DNA of 64,000 nt from Mesorhizobium sp. J428 (GCF_024699925.1 NZ_JAJOMX010000001.1:1774001-1838000); one strand, 5' to 3'; positions 37,998-47,774 are shown, counted from the first letter of the stretch. Translations and numbers: made by a program. Notes: generated from the sequence alone by a model not told the origin.

Positions 37998-38059
37998 GAA
38001 GTCCTCCCTGGGCGCCTCGGGGGCGCGTGACGTTGGCAATGCGCCAAGTTGCGAAGCTC

Positions 38060-38080
38060 TTTTTTCGAGCCTCGAAAAAA
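38060..38080. promoter_or_regulatory. Perfect 21-bp palindromic operator candidate
   Basis: TTTTTTCGAG-C-CTCGAAAAAA between the divergent binding-protein gene (start 37997) and ROK regulator gene (start 38176). A/T-rich outer arms and a CG-containing centre resemble NagC/Mlc-type ROK operators. It is well placed to control both genes. Confidence 0.65.
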
Positions 38081-38175
38081 TTAATGACTCATGCCCTCCG
38101 CTCTGTCAATATCCCTTCGCGCGCCGAGAGGAGGTCGCCGACGAGGCCGGCACGGCGCAGGGGAGGATGGCGAAC

Positions 38176-39414
38176 ATGACGGTCGGAATCCGTCACGACG
38201 ACCTGCGCCGCCGCAACCGCGCGATGGTGATCGGGGCGGTGCGCCGGGCCGGACAGCCGTCGCGGACCGAGATCGCCGCAACGACGGCGCTCAGCCCCTC
38301 GACCATCTCGGCCATCACCGCCGACCTCATCGCCGAGGGCATCCTCGTCGAGAGCCGCTCTGGCGATACGACCGCGGCGCGGCGGGGGCGGCCGCAGGTG
38401 GCGGTGCGGCTCAGCCCGGCGGCGGCGACCATCGTCACCATGGTCCTGTCGATGAACCAGCTGTCGGCGTCGCTGATCGACTATGCGGGGGAGACCGTGG
38501 CCGAGGAGAGGCGCAAGCTGCCGACCCTCGACCTGTCGCGCGAGGCGCTCGTCAGCGAGGTGGTCGGCATCCTGCGCGATCTCATCGGCCGAATGCCGCA
38601 AGGGCGGCGGCCGATCCTGCGCATCGTGTTCGCCATCCAGGGCATCACCGATTCCGGCGAGCGCAAGCTGTTGTGGTCGCCGATCACGCCGCATGCCGAC
38701 ATCGATTTCGCCTCCATCCTGGAGAAGGAATTCGGCATACCGGTCACGGTCGAGAACGACTGCAACATGATCGCGGTCGGCCTGCGCTGGCGCAATCCCG
38801 AACGCTACGCGCGCGATTTCATCGCCGTGCTTCTGTCGCACGGCATCGGCATGGGCATGGTGCTGCGCGGTGAGCTGTTCACAGGCACGCAGTCGTCCGG
38901 CGGCGAGTTCGGCCACATGATCCATCGGCCGGACGGGGCGCTGTGCCGCTGCGGCCGGCGCGGCTGCATCGAGGCCTATGCCGGCAACTACGCGATCTGG
39001 CGCAGCGCCAGGGGTCTGCCGGAGACCGAGGCCGTGGCCCGGGACGTGACCGATGACGATATCCGCGCATTGGCCGAGGTTGCGCGAAGGCAGCCCGGTC
39101 CCGAGCGCGAGGCGTTCCGCGTCGCCGGCGAGGCGATCGGCTTCGGCCTCGGCAGCCTGTTCGCCCTGATCGACCCCGCGCCCGTGGCGATCGTCGGCCA
39201 CGGGGCGACCGCCTTCGACCTTATGGAGAAACCGATGCTGAACGCGATCGCGCGCACCGCCGGCGGCGTGCATTCGGGCGCCATCTCCTTCGACACTGAG
39301 CCGGACGAGATGCCGCTGATCCGCGAGGGATGCGCCATGCGGGCGCTGACCTTCATCGACCAGGAAGTCTTCTCGCCCGGCCAGGCGCCAGCCGCGGGCC
39401 GGAACGTCGCCTGA
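38176..39414 (+). CDS. ROK-family transcriptional regulator (XylR/NagC-like)
   Basis: A 412-residue repressor. N-terminal winged HTH (GAVRRAGQPSRTEIAATTAL, SPSTISAITADLIAEGILVE, about 17-65), then a ROK sugar-kinase-like domain with VENDCNMIAVGLRWRN and the zinc motif CRCGRRGCIEAYAG. ATG 38176 is 9 bases from GGAGG; the upstream ATG 38167 touches it. It is divergent from the sugar transporter and probably represses it until sugar binds. Confidence 0.9.
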   Translation: MTVGIRHDDLRRRNRAMVIGAVRRAGQPSRTEIAATTALSPSTISAITADLIAEGILVESRSGDTTAARRGRPQVAVRLSPAAATIVTMVLSMNQLSASLIDYAGETVAEERRKLPTLDLSREALVSEVVGILRDLIGRMPQGRRPILRIVFAIQGITDSGERKLLWSPITPHADIDFASILEKEFGIPVTVENDCNMIAVGLRWRNPERYARDFIAVLLSHGIGMGMVLRGELFTGTQSSGGEFGHMIHRPDGALCRCGRRGCIEAYAGNYAIWRSARGLPETEAVARDVTDDDIRALAEVARRQPGPEREAFRVAGEAIGFGLGSLFALIDPAPVAIVGHGATAFDLMEKPMLNAIARTAGGVHSGAISFDTEPDEMPLIREGCAMRALTFIDQEVFSPGQAPAAGRNVA

Positions 39415-41010
39415 TCAGCCGGCGGGACGCCATTTGCGCGGCGGCTGCCCGCGAATGAGGTCGTAGAAGCCGTTCGCCTCCACTGCCTGCCAGTCGCCCT
39501 CGCTTCCGTCGGGCCACAGCACGCGCACCTCGGCCTTCGCCTCGCCGCCGAGGCCGAAATGGATCCAGCCGAGCTGGCCGCCTGCATGGCCGCCGCCGAC
39601 GGTGATCTCACGGCGGAGGGTGCGCGCACCGCAGCGCACCTCCACCCAGGCGCCGATCGCGCCGACATTGGGCGGCGGCTGGCCCAGCGCGAACGCCGCC
39701 CAGTTGCCCGCCACGCCGCCATTGCGCCACAGCCGCGCCTTGCTGTTGCGGTTGACGACGACGAGATCGACCTGGCCGTCGAGGTTGAAATCGGCAAGCG
39801 CTGCTCCCCTGCCCGTATCGAAGCTCGCGATGCCCGCGGCCTCGCCCGCCTCCTCGAAGGTGCCGTCGGGCTTCTGAAGGAGAAGATTATCCGGATCCTT
39901 CATCGCGAAATCGGGCATCTCCGAGACGTTCCCCTTGGCGACGAAGAGATCGGCGAGACCGTCATTGTTCACGTCCTCGAACTGGGCGTGCCAGGCGGTC
40001 GACGGCTTCACCTCGCCGCCCGTATAGGGCCGGTGCGCCGTGACGCCCTTCGCGAAGGCGATGTCGGCGAAACTCGCCTTCGGAGCGCCGCCCTCGGGCC
40101 TGGGGGCGAGCGTCTGGAGCTTGTTGTCGGCCATGGAGGTGAGGAAGTATTCGGGGTAGCCGTCGCCGTCGAGGTCGGTGCTGGCGATGCCCATGCCCCA
40201 GATCTTGAGCGGCTTCCAGCCGTCGGCCGGGCCATAGAGCGCGGGCGGCTGGCCGGGATCGATCCGCCACATCTGCTCTTGCCCGCCCTTGTAGTATTCG
40301 CGGTCGTTGGAGACGCGCAGCGACGGCGCGCCCGACCGGTTCCAGTCGGTGAAGAGCATGGACAGGGCGCAGTAGCTGGGCTTGAGCGGCAGGGGCGGAG
40401 CGAACCTGCGTTCCTCGCCCGCCGGGCGGTGCAGCCAGTTGTCGGTGCAGGAGCCCCAAGGGAACGCGTCCTGCGTCCGGTCGATGTAGTTGCCGACGGC
40501 AATGGTGGGGAACCGCGCGCCCTTCTCCCACGTCGCGGCCAGCGCCGTCGACCAGGCGTCGCCGCCGTCGAAGCCGAAGGCCTCGTTGGCGCGCTCGAAG
40601 CGGCAGGCTCCCAGTCCTCTCATCACCACGTTCTCGCCGACCCGCAGGAGGACGAGGTCCCGATTGCCGTCGCCGTCGATGTCGAGCGGATAGGCGCCCG
40701 ACACCATGTCGAGTTCCAGGCTGCTCTCCTGCGCAGCGAAGGAGAGCGGGCCGCCGACCGTGCCCGTGTTGCGGTAGAACGTCGCCGGCGCGGCTCCGCC
40801 TGCGAGCAGCATGTCCGGCATCCGGTCGCCGTTGCAGTCGAATACGGCCGCGCCGCCGCCGACCATGAACTCCCACTCGCCGGTGAAGACGTGGTCGATC
40901 CCGGCCGAAGCCGTCTCGTCGGTGAATGTCGGGACGGCGCTTTCGAACGCCTCCGACGCGGCAGGGCCGATGGCAAGGAGCGCGGCCAGCAGGGCGGGGA
41001 TCAGGCGCAT
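39415..41010 (-). CDS. Exported FG-GAP/VCBS repeat protein with ASPIC/UnbV domain (CRTAC1-like)
   Basis: A 531-residue exported protein. Signal peptide MRLIPALLAALLAIGPAASEA; then FG-GAP/VCBS calcium-type repeats (AAVFDCNGDRMPDMLLAGGA, YPLDIDGDGNRDLVLL, STDLDGDGYPEYFLTS, FEDVNNDGLADLFVAKG, LADFNLDGQVDLVVVN), giving a beta-propeller. An ASPIC/UnbV domain ends the protein (GAIGAWVEVRCGARTLRREI, VRVLWPDGSEGDWQ). Start ATG 41010 lies 4 bp after the haloperoxidase-like gene stop, so the two are an operon. Role unknown; extracellular binding partner is plausible. Confidence 0.88.
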   Translation of the reverse strand: MRLIPALLAALLAIGPAASEAFESAVPTFTDETASAGIDHVFTGEWEFMVGGGAAVFDCNGDRMPDMLLAGGAAPATFYRNTGTVGGPLSFAAQESSLELDMVSGAYPLDIDGDGNRDLVLLRVGENVVMRGLGACRFERANEAFGFDGGDAWSTALAATWEKGARFPTIAVGNYIDRTQDAFPWGSCTDNWLHRPAGEERRFAPPLPLKPSYCALSMLFTDWNRSGAPSLRVSNDREYYKGGQEQMWRIDPGQPPALYGPADGWKPLKIWGMGIASTDLDGDGYPEYFLTSMADNKLQTLAPRPEGGAPKASFADIAFAKGVTAHRPYTGGEVKPSTAWHAQFEDVNNDGLADLFVAKGNVSEMPDFAMKDPDNLLLQKPDGTFEEAGEAAGIASFDTGRGAALADFNLDGQVDLVVVNRNSKARLWRNGGVAGNWAAFALGQPPPNVGAIGAWVEVRCGARTLRREITVGGGHAGGQLGWIHFGLGGEAKAEVRVLWPDGSEGDWQAVEANGFYDLIRGQPPRKWRPAG

Positions 41011-41014
41011 GGCG

Positions 41015-42337
41015 TCAGTTCCTCGTCCTGAGCGCGTTGGCATAGGCGCCGACGCAGCGCCCCTGGTCGAGCCCGCGCTCGATCGCCGAGCGGAAGTGGA
41101 TCCCGCCATAGAGCCGCGAGATGCCGGCCTCTTCCGCCGCCGCCCAGAAGCTCGCGAAGCGGCGCGCCGGAAGGCCGTCATCGGAATGCGTGCCGTCCTC
41201 GAAAGCATAGGCCGGCCCGAACATGTCGGTCAGCACCGTCGCGGCCGCCCCGGACTGGGTCGAATGCCCGCTCGGATATTCCGGAAAGGGCGGCGTGTTG
41301 AGGATCGCCTCCCACTTCGGATCGATGACGCGACGGATATAGGTGAGCGGGCGGACGAGGTCGTATTCGAACTTGGAATGCCAGCAGCCGATGAAGGCAT
41401 CCGCCAGCGTGACGCCCAGCCGCACCAGCGTCTCGGCGCTGGTGACGAGATCGGCGTCCTCCTTCTCCAGGATGCCGATCGCAATGGAAATCCAGTGGCC
41501 GGGCGGCGTGGGCGACAGCATCGGATCGTCGGACCAGAAGCGCGCGATCGCCCGCTGCTCGTCGGTGAGGCCGTTGACCGTGTCCCGCACCTCGCTGGCC
41601 TCGATGTAGAACTGCGAGCCGGGTGCCTCGCTGTAGGCCGGCGGCGGCGGCAGCCCGCAGGATGCGCCGTCCGGCATGGCGAAGGTGCGCGTCCTGCCCC
41701 AGTCGGGCAGGAGCGGAAACTGCTGCTGGCGGACGAGGTTGGTCGGCACCCAGTGCGCCGGTCCCTCGGTCAGCTTGTAGTCCAGCGGAAAGCCCATGTT
41801 CTCGATCGTTGCGCCGCCGTCCGTCGCCGCCCAGGCGAGGATGTGGCGCGCCACCGCGCGGCCATAGTCCTCGCTGCGGCGCACGACCTCCTCCGGCACG
41901 CCGAGCGCGGCGTCGGCGGCCGCCTTCCTCGCCATCGCGGCCATCGCGCGCTGGCCCGTCGGGCCGGTATTCTCGAACAGCGCCGCCGCGGCATGCGCCA
42001 TCGCCGCCTGCACGACGACGGCGCCGTCGTAGGACTGTCCGGCCTCGCGCGGCGGGACCGGCGTCAGCTCGTTCAACTGGCCTGCGAGCGAATGCAGCCC
42101 GTCGGAGCCGGTCGCAAGCGCCTCGAAGGCGGTCACGCCGAGATAGGCGAAGGCGCGGCTTGCGACAGGCGGCGAATAGGTCGCCGTATGGCGGACGAGC
42201 TCCAGCACGAGGCGGTGCCAGACGAGCAGCGCGTGACGCGAGCGTGCCGGCTCGGAGACGGGTTGCTGCGCGGCGGCAATGGTCGCGCCGCAAAGCAGGA
42301 CCGCCACAACGACCCACAATGTCCGCACGATGCGCAT
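41015..42337 (-). CDS. Vanadium-dependent haloperoxidase-like / PAP2-superfamily enzyme, exported
   Basis: A 440-residue exported protein. Signal peptide MRIVRTLWVVVAVLLCGATIAAAQ; helical core; active-site pattern KFEYDLVRP, PEYPSGHSTQSGAA and SRLYGGIHFRSAIERG, supplying the Lys, Arg, His and second His-Arg that bind vanadate or phosphate. Both haloperoxidase and acid phosphatase activities use this fold; the spacing and overall length favour the vanadium haloperoxidase-like group. Cotranscribed with the ASPIC/UnbV protein. ATG 42337 has GGGAGGG upstream. Confidence 0.85.
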   Translation of the reverse strand: MRIVRTLWVVVAVLLCGATIAAAQQPVSEPARSRHALLVWHRLVLELVRHTATYSPPVASRAFAYLGVTAFEALATGSDGLHSLAGQLNELTPVPPREAGQSYDGAVVVQAAMAHAAAALFENTGPTGQRAMAAMARKAAADAALGVPEEVVRRSEDYGRAVARHILAWAATDGGATIENMGFPLDYKLTEGPAHWVPTNLVRQQQFPLLPDWGRTRTFAMPDGASCGLPPPPAYSEAPGSQFYIEASEVRDTVNGLTDEQRAIARFWSDDPMLSPTPPGHWISIAIGILEKEDADLVTSAETLVRLGVTLADAFIGCWHSKFEYDLVRPLTYIRRVIDPKWEAILNTPPFPEYPSGHSTQSGAAATVLTDMFGPAYAFEDGTHSDDGLPARRFASFWAAAEEAGISRLYGGIHFRSAIERGLDQGRCVGAYANALRTRN

Positions 42338-42422
42338 GCGCAGCCCTCCCTTGCCTCCGTCGGGCGAGAGAAGCACGCACACGGCCGTCGCGGCAAGCGG
42401 CCGGAGAGATCGGCTGCTTCGC

Positions 42423-43112
42423 CTAATCCTCGCGGATGGCGTAGCCCGAGCCGCGGATGGTGCGGATGACGTCGGTCTGGCGGCCGTTGTTGACCGCCTT
42501 GCGCAGGCGGCCGACATGGACGTCGACGGTGCGCTCGTCGATGTAGTTGGTGTCACCCCAGACATTGTCGAGCAGCTGGCCGCGCGTGTAGACGCGGCCG
42601 GGATGCTGCATCAGGAACTCCAGCAGCCGGAACTCGGTCGGCCCGAGGCGGATCTCGTTTTTCTTGCGGTAGACGCGGTGGGATTCGCGGTCGAGCACGA
42701 TGTCGCCAACCTTGAGCACGCTGGACAGCACCTCGGGCTTGGCCCGGCGCAACAGCGCCCTCACCCGCGCCATGAACTCCGGCGTCGAGAACGGCTTGAC
42801 CAGATAGTCGTCGGCGCCGGTCGACAGGCCGCGCACGCGGTCGCTCTCCTCGCCGCGCGCAGTCAGCATGATGATGGGCAGACGCTCGGTCTCGGAGCGC
42901 ATCCTGAGCCGCCGGCAGAGCTCGATGCCGGAGACGGCGGGCACCATCCAGTCGAGCACCAGGAGATCGGGCACGTTTTCCTGCAGCCTGAGCTCCGCCT
43001 CGTCGCCACGAGTGACGATCTCGACCTGGTAGCCTTCCGCCTCGAGGTTGTAGCGCAGGAGGACGCCGAGCGGCTCCTCGTCCTCCACGACCATGATCTT
43101 CGGGGCAATCAT
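42423..43112 (-). CDS. phoB: Phosphate regulon response regulator PhoB
   Basis: A 229-residue OmpR-family regulator. Receiver about 1-120 (MVVEDEEPLGVLL, phosphoacceptor in LLVLDWMVP, LVKPF) and C-terminal winged helix about 130-225 (RLGPTEFRLLEFLMQHPGRV, YIDERTVDVHVGRLRKAV). It binds PHO boxes such as the one before pstS. Last gene of the pst-phoU-phoB order, 13 bp after phoU. Confidence 0.95.
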   Translation of the reverse strand: MIAPKIMVVEDEEPLGVLLRYNLEAEGYQVEIVTRGDEAELRLQENVPDLLVLDWMVPAVSGIELCRRLRMRSETERLPIIMLTARGEESDRVRGLSTGADDYLVKPFSTPEFMARVRALLRRAKPEVLSSVLKVGDIVLDRESHRVYRKKNEIRLGPTEFRLLEFLMQHPGRVYTRGQLLDNVWGDTNYIDERTVDVHVGRLRKAVNNGRQTDVIRTIRGSGYAIRED

Positions 43113-43125
43113 TCCGTTCTGTTCC

Positions 43126-43830
43126 TCAGGCGGCGGACATTGCCGCCGTCTCGTCCACCTTCGGACGGTTGGCCGGCAGAAGCGTTCCCGTCATGACGTA
43201 ATACGCGTTCTCCGCGATGTTGGTCACATGGTCGCCGATGCGCTCGAGGTTCTTGGCGCAGAACAGGAGATGGGTGCAGGCCGTGATGTTGCGCGGATCC
43301 TCCATCATATACGTCAGGAGTTCGCGGAAGACGGCGGTATACTGGATGTCGATCTTCTCGTCGTCGGCCCGCAGCGTCTTCAGCGCCTCGGTGTCGCGGG
43401 CCACGTAGTGGCTGATCACCTTCTCGACCTGCTCGAGAACCAGCGAGGCCATCGTGTCGATCGAATGCGACAGGTTGCGCGGGGTCGAGGTCTGCCCGAC
43501 GGCGCCGACGCGCTTGGCGATGTTCTTGGCCAGGTCGCCCACCCGTTCGAGATCGGCCGCCATGCGGATCGCGCCGACCACGGCGCGCAGGTCCTGCGCC
43601 ATCGGCTGGCGCTTGGCGATCAGCGTGACGGAGGAGTCGTCCAGCTCGCGCTGCTTGGCGTCCATGATCGCGTCGTCCGAGACGACGCGCTGCGCCAGCG
43701 CATTGTCGGACGTCAGAAGCGCCCGGGTGGAGCCCGAGACCATCGATCCCGCCAGACCCCCCATGTCGCGGATCAGCCGGTCGATGTGCTCGAGTTCCTC
43801 GTCGAAGGAGGTGACGGTATGCTCGCCCAT
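43126..43830 (-). CDS. phoU: Phosphate transport regulator PhoU
   Basis: A 234-residue all-helical protein with two PhoU repeats (HIDRLIRDMGGLAGSMVSGS, RMAADLERVGDLAKNIAKRV; second repeat YMMEDPRNITACTHLLFCAK, NLERIGDHVTNIAENAYYVM). The ExxxDxxxN-like metal motifs are visible in both. It links Pst transport state to PhoR/PhoB signalling. ATG 43830 follows GAGGACAGAACA; it lies 29 bp after pstB. Confidence 0.95.
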   Translation of the reverse strand: MGEHTVTSFDEELEHIDRLIRDMGGLAGSMVSGSTRALLTSDNALAQRVVSDDAIMDAKQRELDDSSVTLIAKRQPMAQDLRAVVGAIRMAADLERVGDLAKNIAKRVGAVGQTSTPRNLSHSIDTMASLVLEQVEKVISHYVARDTEALKTLRADDEKIDIQYTAVFRELLTYMMEDPRNITACTHLLFCAKNLERIGDHVTNIAENAYYVMTGTLLPANRPKVDETAAMSAA

Positions 43831-43859
43831 TGTTCTGTCCTCGTGGCTCGATCGTGCCG

Positions 43860-44675
43860 TCAGCCGAAGCGGCCGGTGATGTAGTCCTGGGTGCGCTTGT
43901 CGTCGGGGCTGGTGAACATCTTGTCCGTCGCCCCTTCCTCGACCAGATAACCGAGGTGGAACATCGCCGTGCGCTGCGACACGCGGGCCGCCTGCTGCAT
44001 GGAGTGGGTCACGATCACGATCGTGTAGTTCTGCCTCAGTTCGTCGATCAGCTCCTCGACCTTTGCAGTCGCGATCGGGTCGAGCGCCGAGCAGGGCTCG
44101 TCCATCAGGATCACCTCCGGAGACACGGCGATGGCGCGCGCGATGCACAGGCGCTGCTGCTGGCCGCCGGACAGGCCGGTGCCCGGCTCGTGCAGGCGGT
44201 CCTTCACCTCGTTCCAGAGCGCCGCCTTCTTCAGGCTCGACTCCACGACGGTGTCGAGCTCGGCCTTGGACTTCGTCAGCCCGTGGATGCGCGGGCCGTA
44301 GGCGACGTTTTCGTAGATCGACTTCGGGAACGGGTTCGGCTTCTGGAACACCATGCCGACGCGTGCGCGCAGTTCCACGACGTCGATCTTGGGATCGTAG
44401 ATGTCCTCGCCGTCCAGCGTGATCTCGCCGCCGACGCGGGCGATGTCGATCGTGTCGTTCATCCGGTTCAGGCAGCGCAGGAAGGTCGACTTGCCGCAGC
44501 CCGAAGGACCGATCAGCGCCGTCACCTGCTTCTCGCGCACGTCGAGGTCGACCCCGAACAGCGCCTGTTTCTCGCCATAGTGGACGGTGACCTGCTTGCC
44601 ACGCATCTTTACGACAGGTTGTTGCGTCATCGGATTCAGCTTCTGTTCGATCGCGGCTTCGTTGAATACGTTCAT
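43860..44675 (-). CDS. pstB: Phosphate ABC transporter ATP-binding protein PstB
   Basis: A 271-residue ATPase. Walker [21 protein letters not shown], the PstB-specific [20 protein letters not shown], signature [16 protein letters not shown] and Walker [17 protein letters not shown]. It energises phosphate uptake with PstA and PstC. It starts 14 bp after pstA. Confidence 0.97.
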   Translation of the reverse strand: MNVFNEAAIEQKLNPMTQQPVVKMRGKQVTVHYGEKQALFGVDLDVREKQVTALIGPSGCGKSTFLRCLNRMNDTIDIARVGGEITLDGEDIYDPKIDVVELRARVGMVFQKPNPFPKSIYENVAYGPRIHGLTKSKAELDTVVESSLKKAALWNEVKDRLHEPGTGLSGGQQQRLCIARAIAVSPEVILMDEPCSALDPIATAKVEELIDELRQNYTIVIVTHSMQQAARVSQRTAMFHLGYLVEEGATDKMFTSPDDKRTQDYITGRFG

Positions 44676-44689
44676 CTCTTTCTACTCCA

Positions 44690-46282
44690 TCACCAGCGAC
44701 GTTCGAAGCGCTTGCGCAGGATCACGGCGATTGCGTTCATGAGGATCAGGAACCCGAGAAGGACCATGATCGCCGCCGACGTCTTCTGCTGGAACGCGGG
44801 CTCGGGGAAATCGGCCCACATGAAGATCTGGACCGGAAGAATGGTGGCCGGCTCGGTGAAGCCGCCCGGAATGTCGACGATGAACGCGACCATGCCGATC
44901 ATCAGCAGCGGCGCGGTCTCGCCGAGCGCATGTGCCATGCCGAGGATCGTGCCGGTCATGATACCGGGCATCGCCAGCGGCAGAACGTGGTGGAAGACCA
45001 TCTGGACCTTGGACGCGCCGATTCCCAGCGCCGCTTCCCGGATCGACGGCGGAACCGCTCGCAGGGAGGCGCGTCCCGCGATGATGATGATCGGCAAGGT
45101 CATCAGGGCAAGGACGAGACCGCCGACGACGGGCGCGGATCGCGGCATGCCGAAGAAATTGAGAAACACCGCCAGGCCGAGCAGACCGAAGACGATCGAC
45201 GGCACCGCCGCGAGATTGTTGATGTTGACCTCGATCAGGCTCGTGAACCGGTTCTTCGGCGCGAATTCCTCGAGATAGATGGCCGCGGCCACGCCGATCG
45301 GAAACGCCACTGCGATCGTGACGATCAAGGTCAGGAACGAGCCGACGACCGCGCCCCACACGCCGGCGAGCTCCGCCTCGCGGCTGGCGCCCGACGTGAA
45401 GAAAATCGTGTTCCAGGTGTTGGTGACCGCCCCGTCGGCCTTCAGACGGTCGAGCCACACGATTTCCCTGTCGGTGATCTTGCGGCTGGCCTCCGGCGTC
45501 GTGATGGTGCGCAGCACAGCGGGCGATGCGGTCGACACGGCAGCGTCGAGTGCTTCGTAGACGATGCCCTTGGCTGTGCCCGGGCCGACTTCTGTCAGCT
45601 TGACCGTTCCGCCGCCGGCGTCCAGCAGGAGCGACGCGGCACCGCTGGTCAGACGCAGGACACCGCCCTCGGCTTCGATGGCGCCCGCCCCACGGGCAAG
45701 ACGCGTGATCGTGTCGTCGGCGAAGGTCACTGCGACGTCGCCGCTCGTGCCGGACACAGTCACGCCGGGCAGCTGTTGCGGAGCGGCGCTCTCGGCGAGA
45801 AGCCCCTTTAGATAGAGATCCGCGAAGTCGTCGAGAGGCACCTGGACATCGACCGTCTTGCCGGCAAGCGAGGGATCTTTCTCGACCTGCTGACGAAGGA
45901 TGACCCCAGCTCCGGTGGAGACGATGCCGCGCAGAAGGCGGCGCTCCTGGCGGCCGGTCACGTCCGGAAACTTGGCGGCGAGCGCTTCGTTGACGGGGCC
46001 GGCATAGTCAAATCCCGTACGCGCCGCGGGATCGGCCGGAACCGCCGAGAGATCGATTGGCAGCGTAAGATAGTTCATGCGAAACGCCGGGAGCCCCTGC
46101 GTCACGATCGTCGAGATAAGAAGCAGCAGGAAGAATGCTGCCAGGGCCACGGCGCCCGCACCCAGCCATTTGAAGCGCAGTTCCGCACCGTAGCGTGATT
46201 TCAGTCGAGCCTTGGCGGCGTCATCCGTGTGGATGCTCGGCGCGCCGCGTGGCGAAAGCGGAGTGGCGACGATATCAGTCAT
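44690..46282 (-). CDS. pstA: Phosphate ABC transporter permease PstA (long form)
   Basis: A 530-residue permease, much longer than the ~290-residue enterobacterial form. After TM1 (about 38-60) a periplasmic insert of about 250 residues (DUF3333-like; FPDVTGRQERRLLRGIVSTG) precedes five core helices with the permease loop EAALGIGASKVQMVFHHVLP. ATG 46282 overlaps the end of pstC by 8 bp. This long form is usual in rhizobia. Confidence 0.93.
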   Translation of the reverse strand: MTDIVATPLSPRGAPSIHTDDAAKARLKSRYGAELRFKWLGAGAVALAAFFLLLLISTIVTQGLPAFRMNYLTLPIDLSAVPADPAARTGFDYAGPVNEALAAKFPDVTGRQERRLLRGIVSTGAGVILRQQVEKDPSLAGKTVDVQVPLDDFADLYLKGLLAESAAPQQLPGVTVSGTSGDVAVTFADDTITRLARGAGAIEAEGGVLRLTSGAASLLLDAGGGTVKLTEVGPGTAKGIVYEALDAAVSTASPAVLRTITTPEASRKITDREIVWLDRLKADGAVTNTWNTIFFTSGASREAELAGVWGAVVGSFLTLIVTIAVAFPIGVAAAIYLEEFAPKNRFTSLIEVNINNLAAVPSIVFGLLGLAVFLNFFGMPRSAPVVGGLVLALMTLPIIIIAGRASLRAVPPSIREAALGIGASKVQMVFHHVLPLAMPGIMTGTILGMAHALGETAPLLMIGMVAFIVDIPGGFTEPATILPVQIFMWADFPEPAFQQKTSAAIMVLLGFLILMNAIAVILRKRFERRW

Positions 46283-47663
46283 ACTGTTCCCGATACTTCT
46301 TGACCACGCGAAGGGCGATGACGTTGAGAGCAAGGGTCGCGCAGAACAGCACGAGTCCGAGTGCAAACGCCGCGCGGGTTTTGGCGCTGTCGAATTCCTG
46401 GTCGCCGACCAGAAGGGTTGCGATCTGGACCGTTATCGTGGTCACCGCCTCGAGCGGATTGATGGTCAGGTTGGCAGCCAGTCCGGCCGCCATGACGACG
46501 ATCATGGTTTCGCCGATGGCCCGGCTGACGGCAAGCAGCATCGCCGAGACGATGCCCGGAAGCGCCGCCGGCAGGACGACTTTGCGGATGGTTTCCGATT
46601 TCGTGGCGCCCAGCCCCGCCGATCCGTCGCGCAGCGACTGCGGCACGGCGTTGATGACGTCGTCGGAAAGAGACGAAACGAAGGGAATGATCATGATTCC
46701 CATCACCACGCCCGCCGCGAGCGCGGATTCCGACGCCACGCTGAGGCCGACCGACTGGCCGAGATCGCGGAAGAATGGAGCGACTGTCAGCGCCGCAAAG
46801 AAGCCGTAGACCACCGTCGGAATGCCCGCGAGGATCTCCAGGACCGGCTTTGCCACGGCGCGAATGCTCCTGGTCGCATAGTCGGACAGATAGATCGCCG
46901 ACATCAGACCGACGGGCGCGGCCACCAGCATCGCGATGAAGGTGATCAGCAGCGTCCCAACGAACAGCGGAACGGCACCGAAAATGTCCTCGTTGACCTC
47001 GCCGGCCGCCGTTCCCGCACCCGTGAAGGCGCTCTGGGGCGACCAATGCAGCCCAAACAGGAATTTGAAGAACGGAATCTCGCCGAAGAACAGCAGCGAC
47101 TCGAAGATGAGCGAAAGCACGATGCCGATCGTCGTCAGCACCGCGACGACCGAGCAGGCTATGAGAAACACCCGCACGACCCGCTCGACCACGTGCCGCG
47201 CCCGGAACCGGGCGGAGATGTTCCGATAGGAATAGAGAAAGCCACCGACGGCGAGCAGGGCACAGACGATCCCGATGATCGTGAGGCTGGTGTTGTGAAG
47301 CGACCGATACGTCGCAGCGGCAGCCTCTTTGGTCGAATCGGTGAACCCGACCAGGCCGCCGAACGCGATCGCCTTTGCGTCGCGAATAAACGCCTCGATC
47401 TGCGGGATGCCTTGCCCGGCGAGTTCCGCGGCAAAGCGCGACTTGATGATCGAGGTCTCGATGCCGGGCGACGCCAGCCCCCAGGCGATCAGGGCGAGGA
47501 GCGCCGGCAGTACCGCAAACAGGGCGACATAGCTTCCATGCTGGGACGGCAGGGAATGCAGCTTGTGCACTTCGCCACCGACGACTGAGATCGCTCTGGA
47601 GCGGCCGGCGAAGTAACCCGCGGCACCAACAGCGGCGAGCAGAACCAGAATATAGAAGACCAT
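46275..47663 (-). CDS. pstC: Phosphate ABC transporter permease PstC (long form)
   Basis: A 462-residue permease with an N-terminal extension of two helices and a soluble segment (about 1-190) before the core. Core landmarks are GILAGIPTVVYGFFAALTVAP-like (EILAGIPTVVYGFFAAL), MIIPFVSSLSDDVINAVPQS and LRDGSAGLGATKSETIRKVV, the ATPase-contact loop. Overlaps pstA by 8 bp. ATG 47663 has only a weak ribosome site. Confidence 0.93.
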   Translation of the reverse strand: MVFYILVLLAAVGAAGYFAGRSRAISVVGGEVHKLHSLPSQHGSYVALFAVLPALLALIAWGLASPGIETSIIKSRFAAELAGQGIPQIEAFIRDAKAIAFGGLVGFTDSTKEAAAATYRSLHNTSLTIIGIVCALLAVGGFLYSYRNISARFRARHVVERVVRVFLIACSVVAVLTTIGIVLSLIFESLLFFGEIPFFKFLFGLHWSPQSAFTGAGTAAGEVNEDIFGAVPLFVGTLLITFIAMLVAAPVGLMSAIYLSDYATRSIRAVAKPVLEILAGIPTVVYGFFAALTVAPFFRDLGQSVGLSVASESALAAGVVMGIMIIPFVSSLSDDVINAVPQSLRDGSAGLGATKSETIRKVVLPAALPGIVSAMLLAVSRAIGETMIVVMAAGLAANLTINPLEAVTTITVQIATLLVGDQEFDSAKTRAAFALGLVLFCATLALNVIALRVVKKYREQYD

Positions 47664-47734
47664 GAATCCGTGCCCCGAGAAACTATGGCGCTAGGCGACG
47701 CTCGGCGTCGCGGCCGGGCCATGCGGCAGGGAAA

Positions 47735-47762
47735 CGGCCCGGGCGATTGCGCGCCCGGGCCG
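47735..47762 (-). terminator. Hairpin between pstS and pstC
   Basis: Inverted repeat CGGCCCGGGCG (47735-47745) / CGCCCGGGCCG (47752-47762), 6-base loop, 13 bp past the pstS stop. Likely stabilises pstS mRNA or partly terminates, so that the binding protein exceeds the permease. Confidence 0.7.
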
Positions 47763-47774
47763 GATATTATCCTA

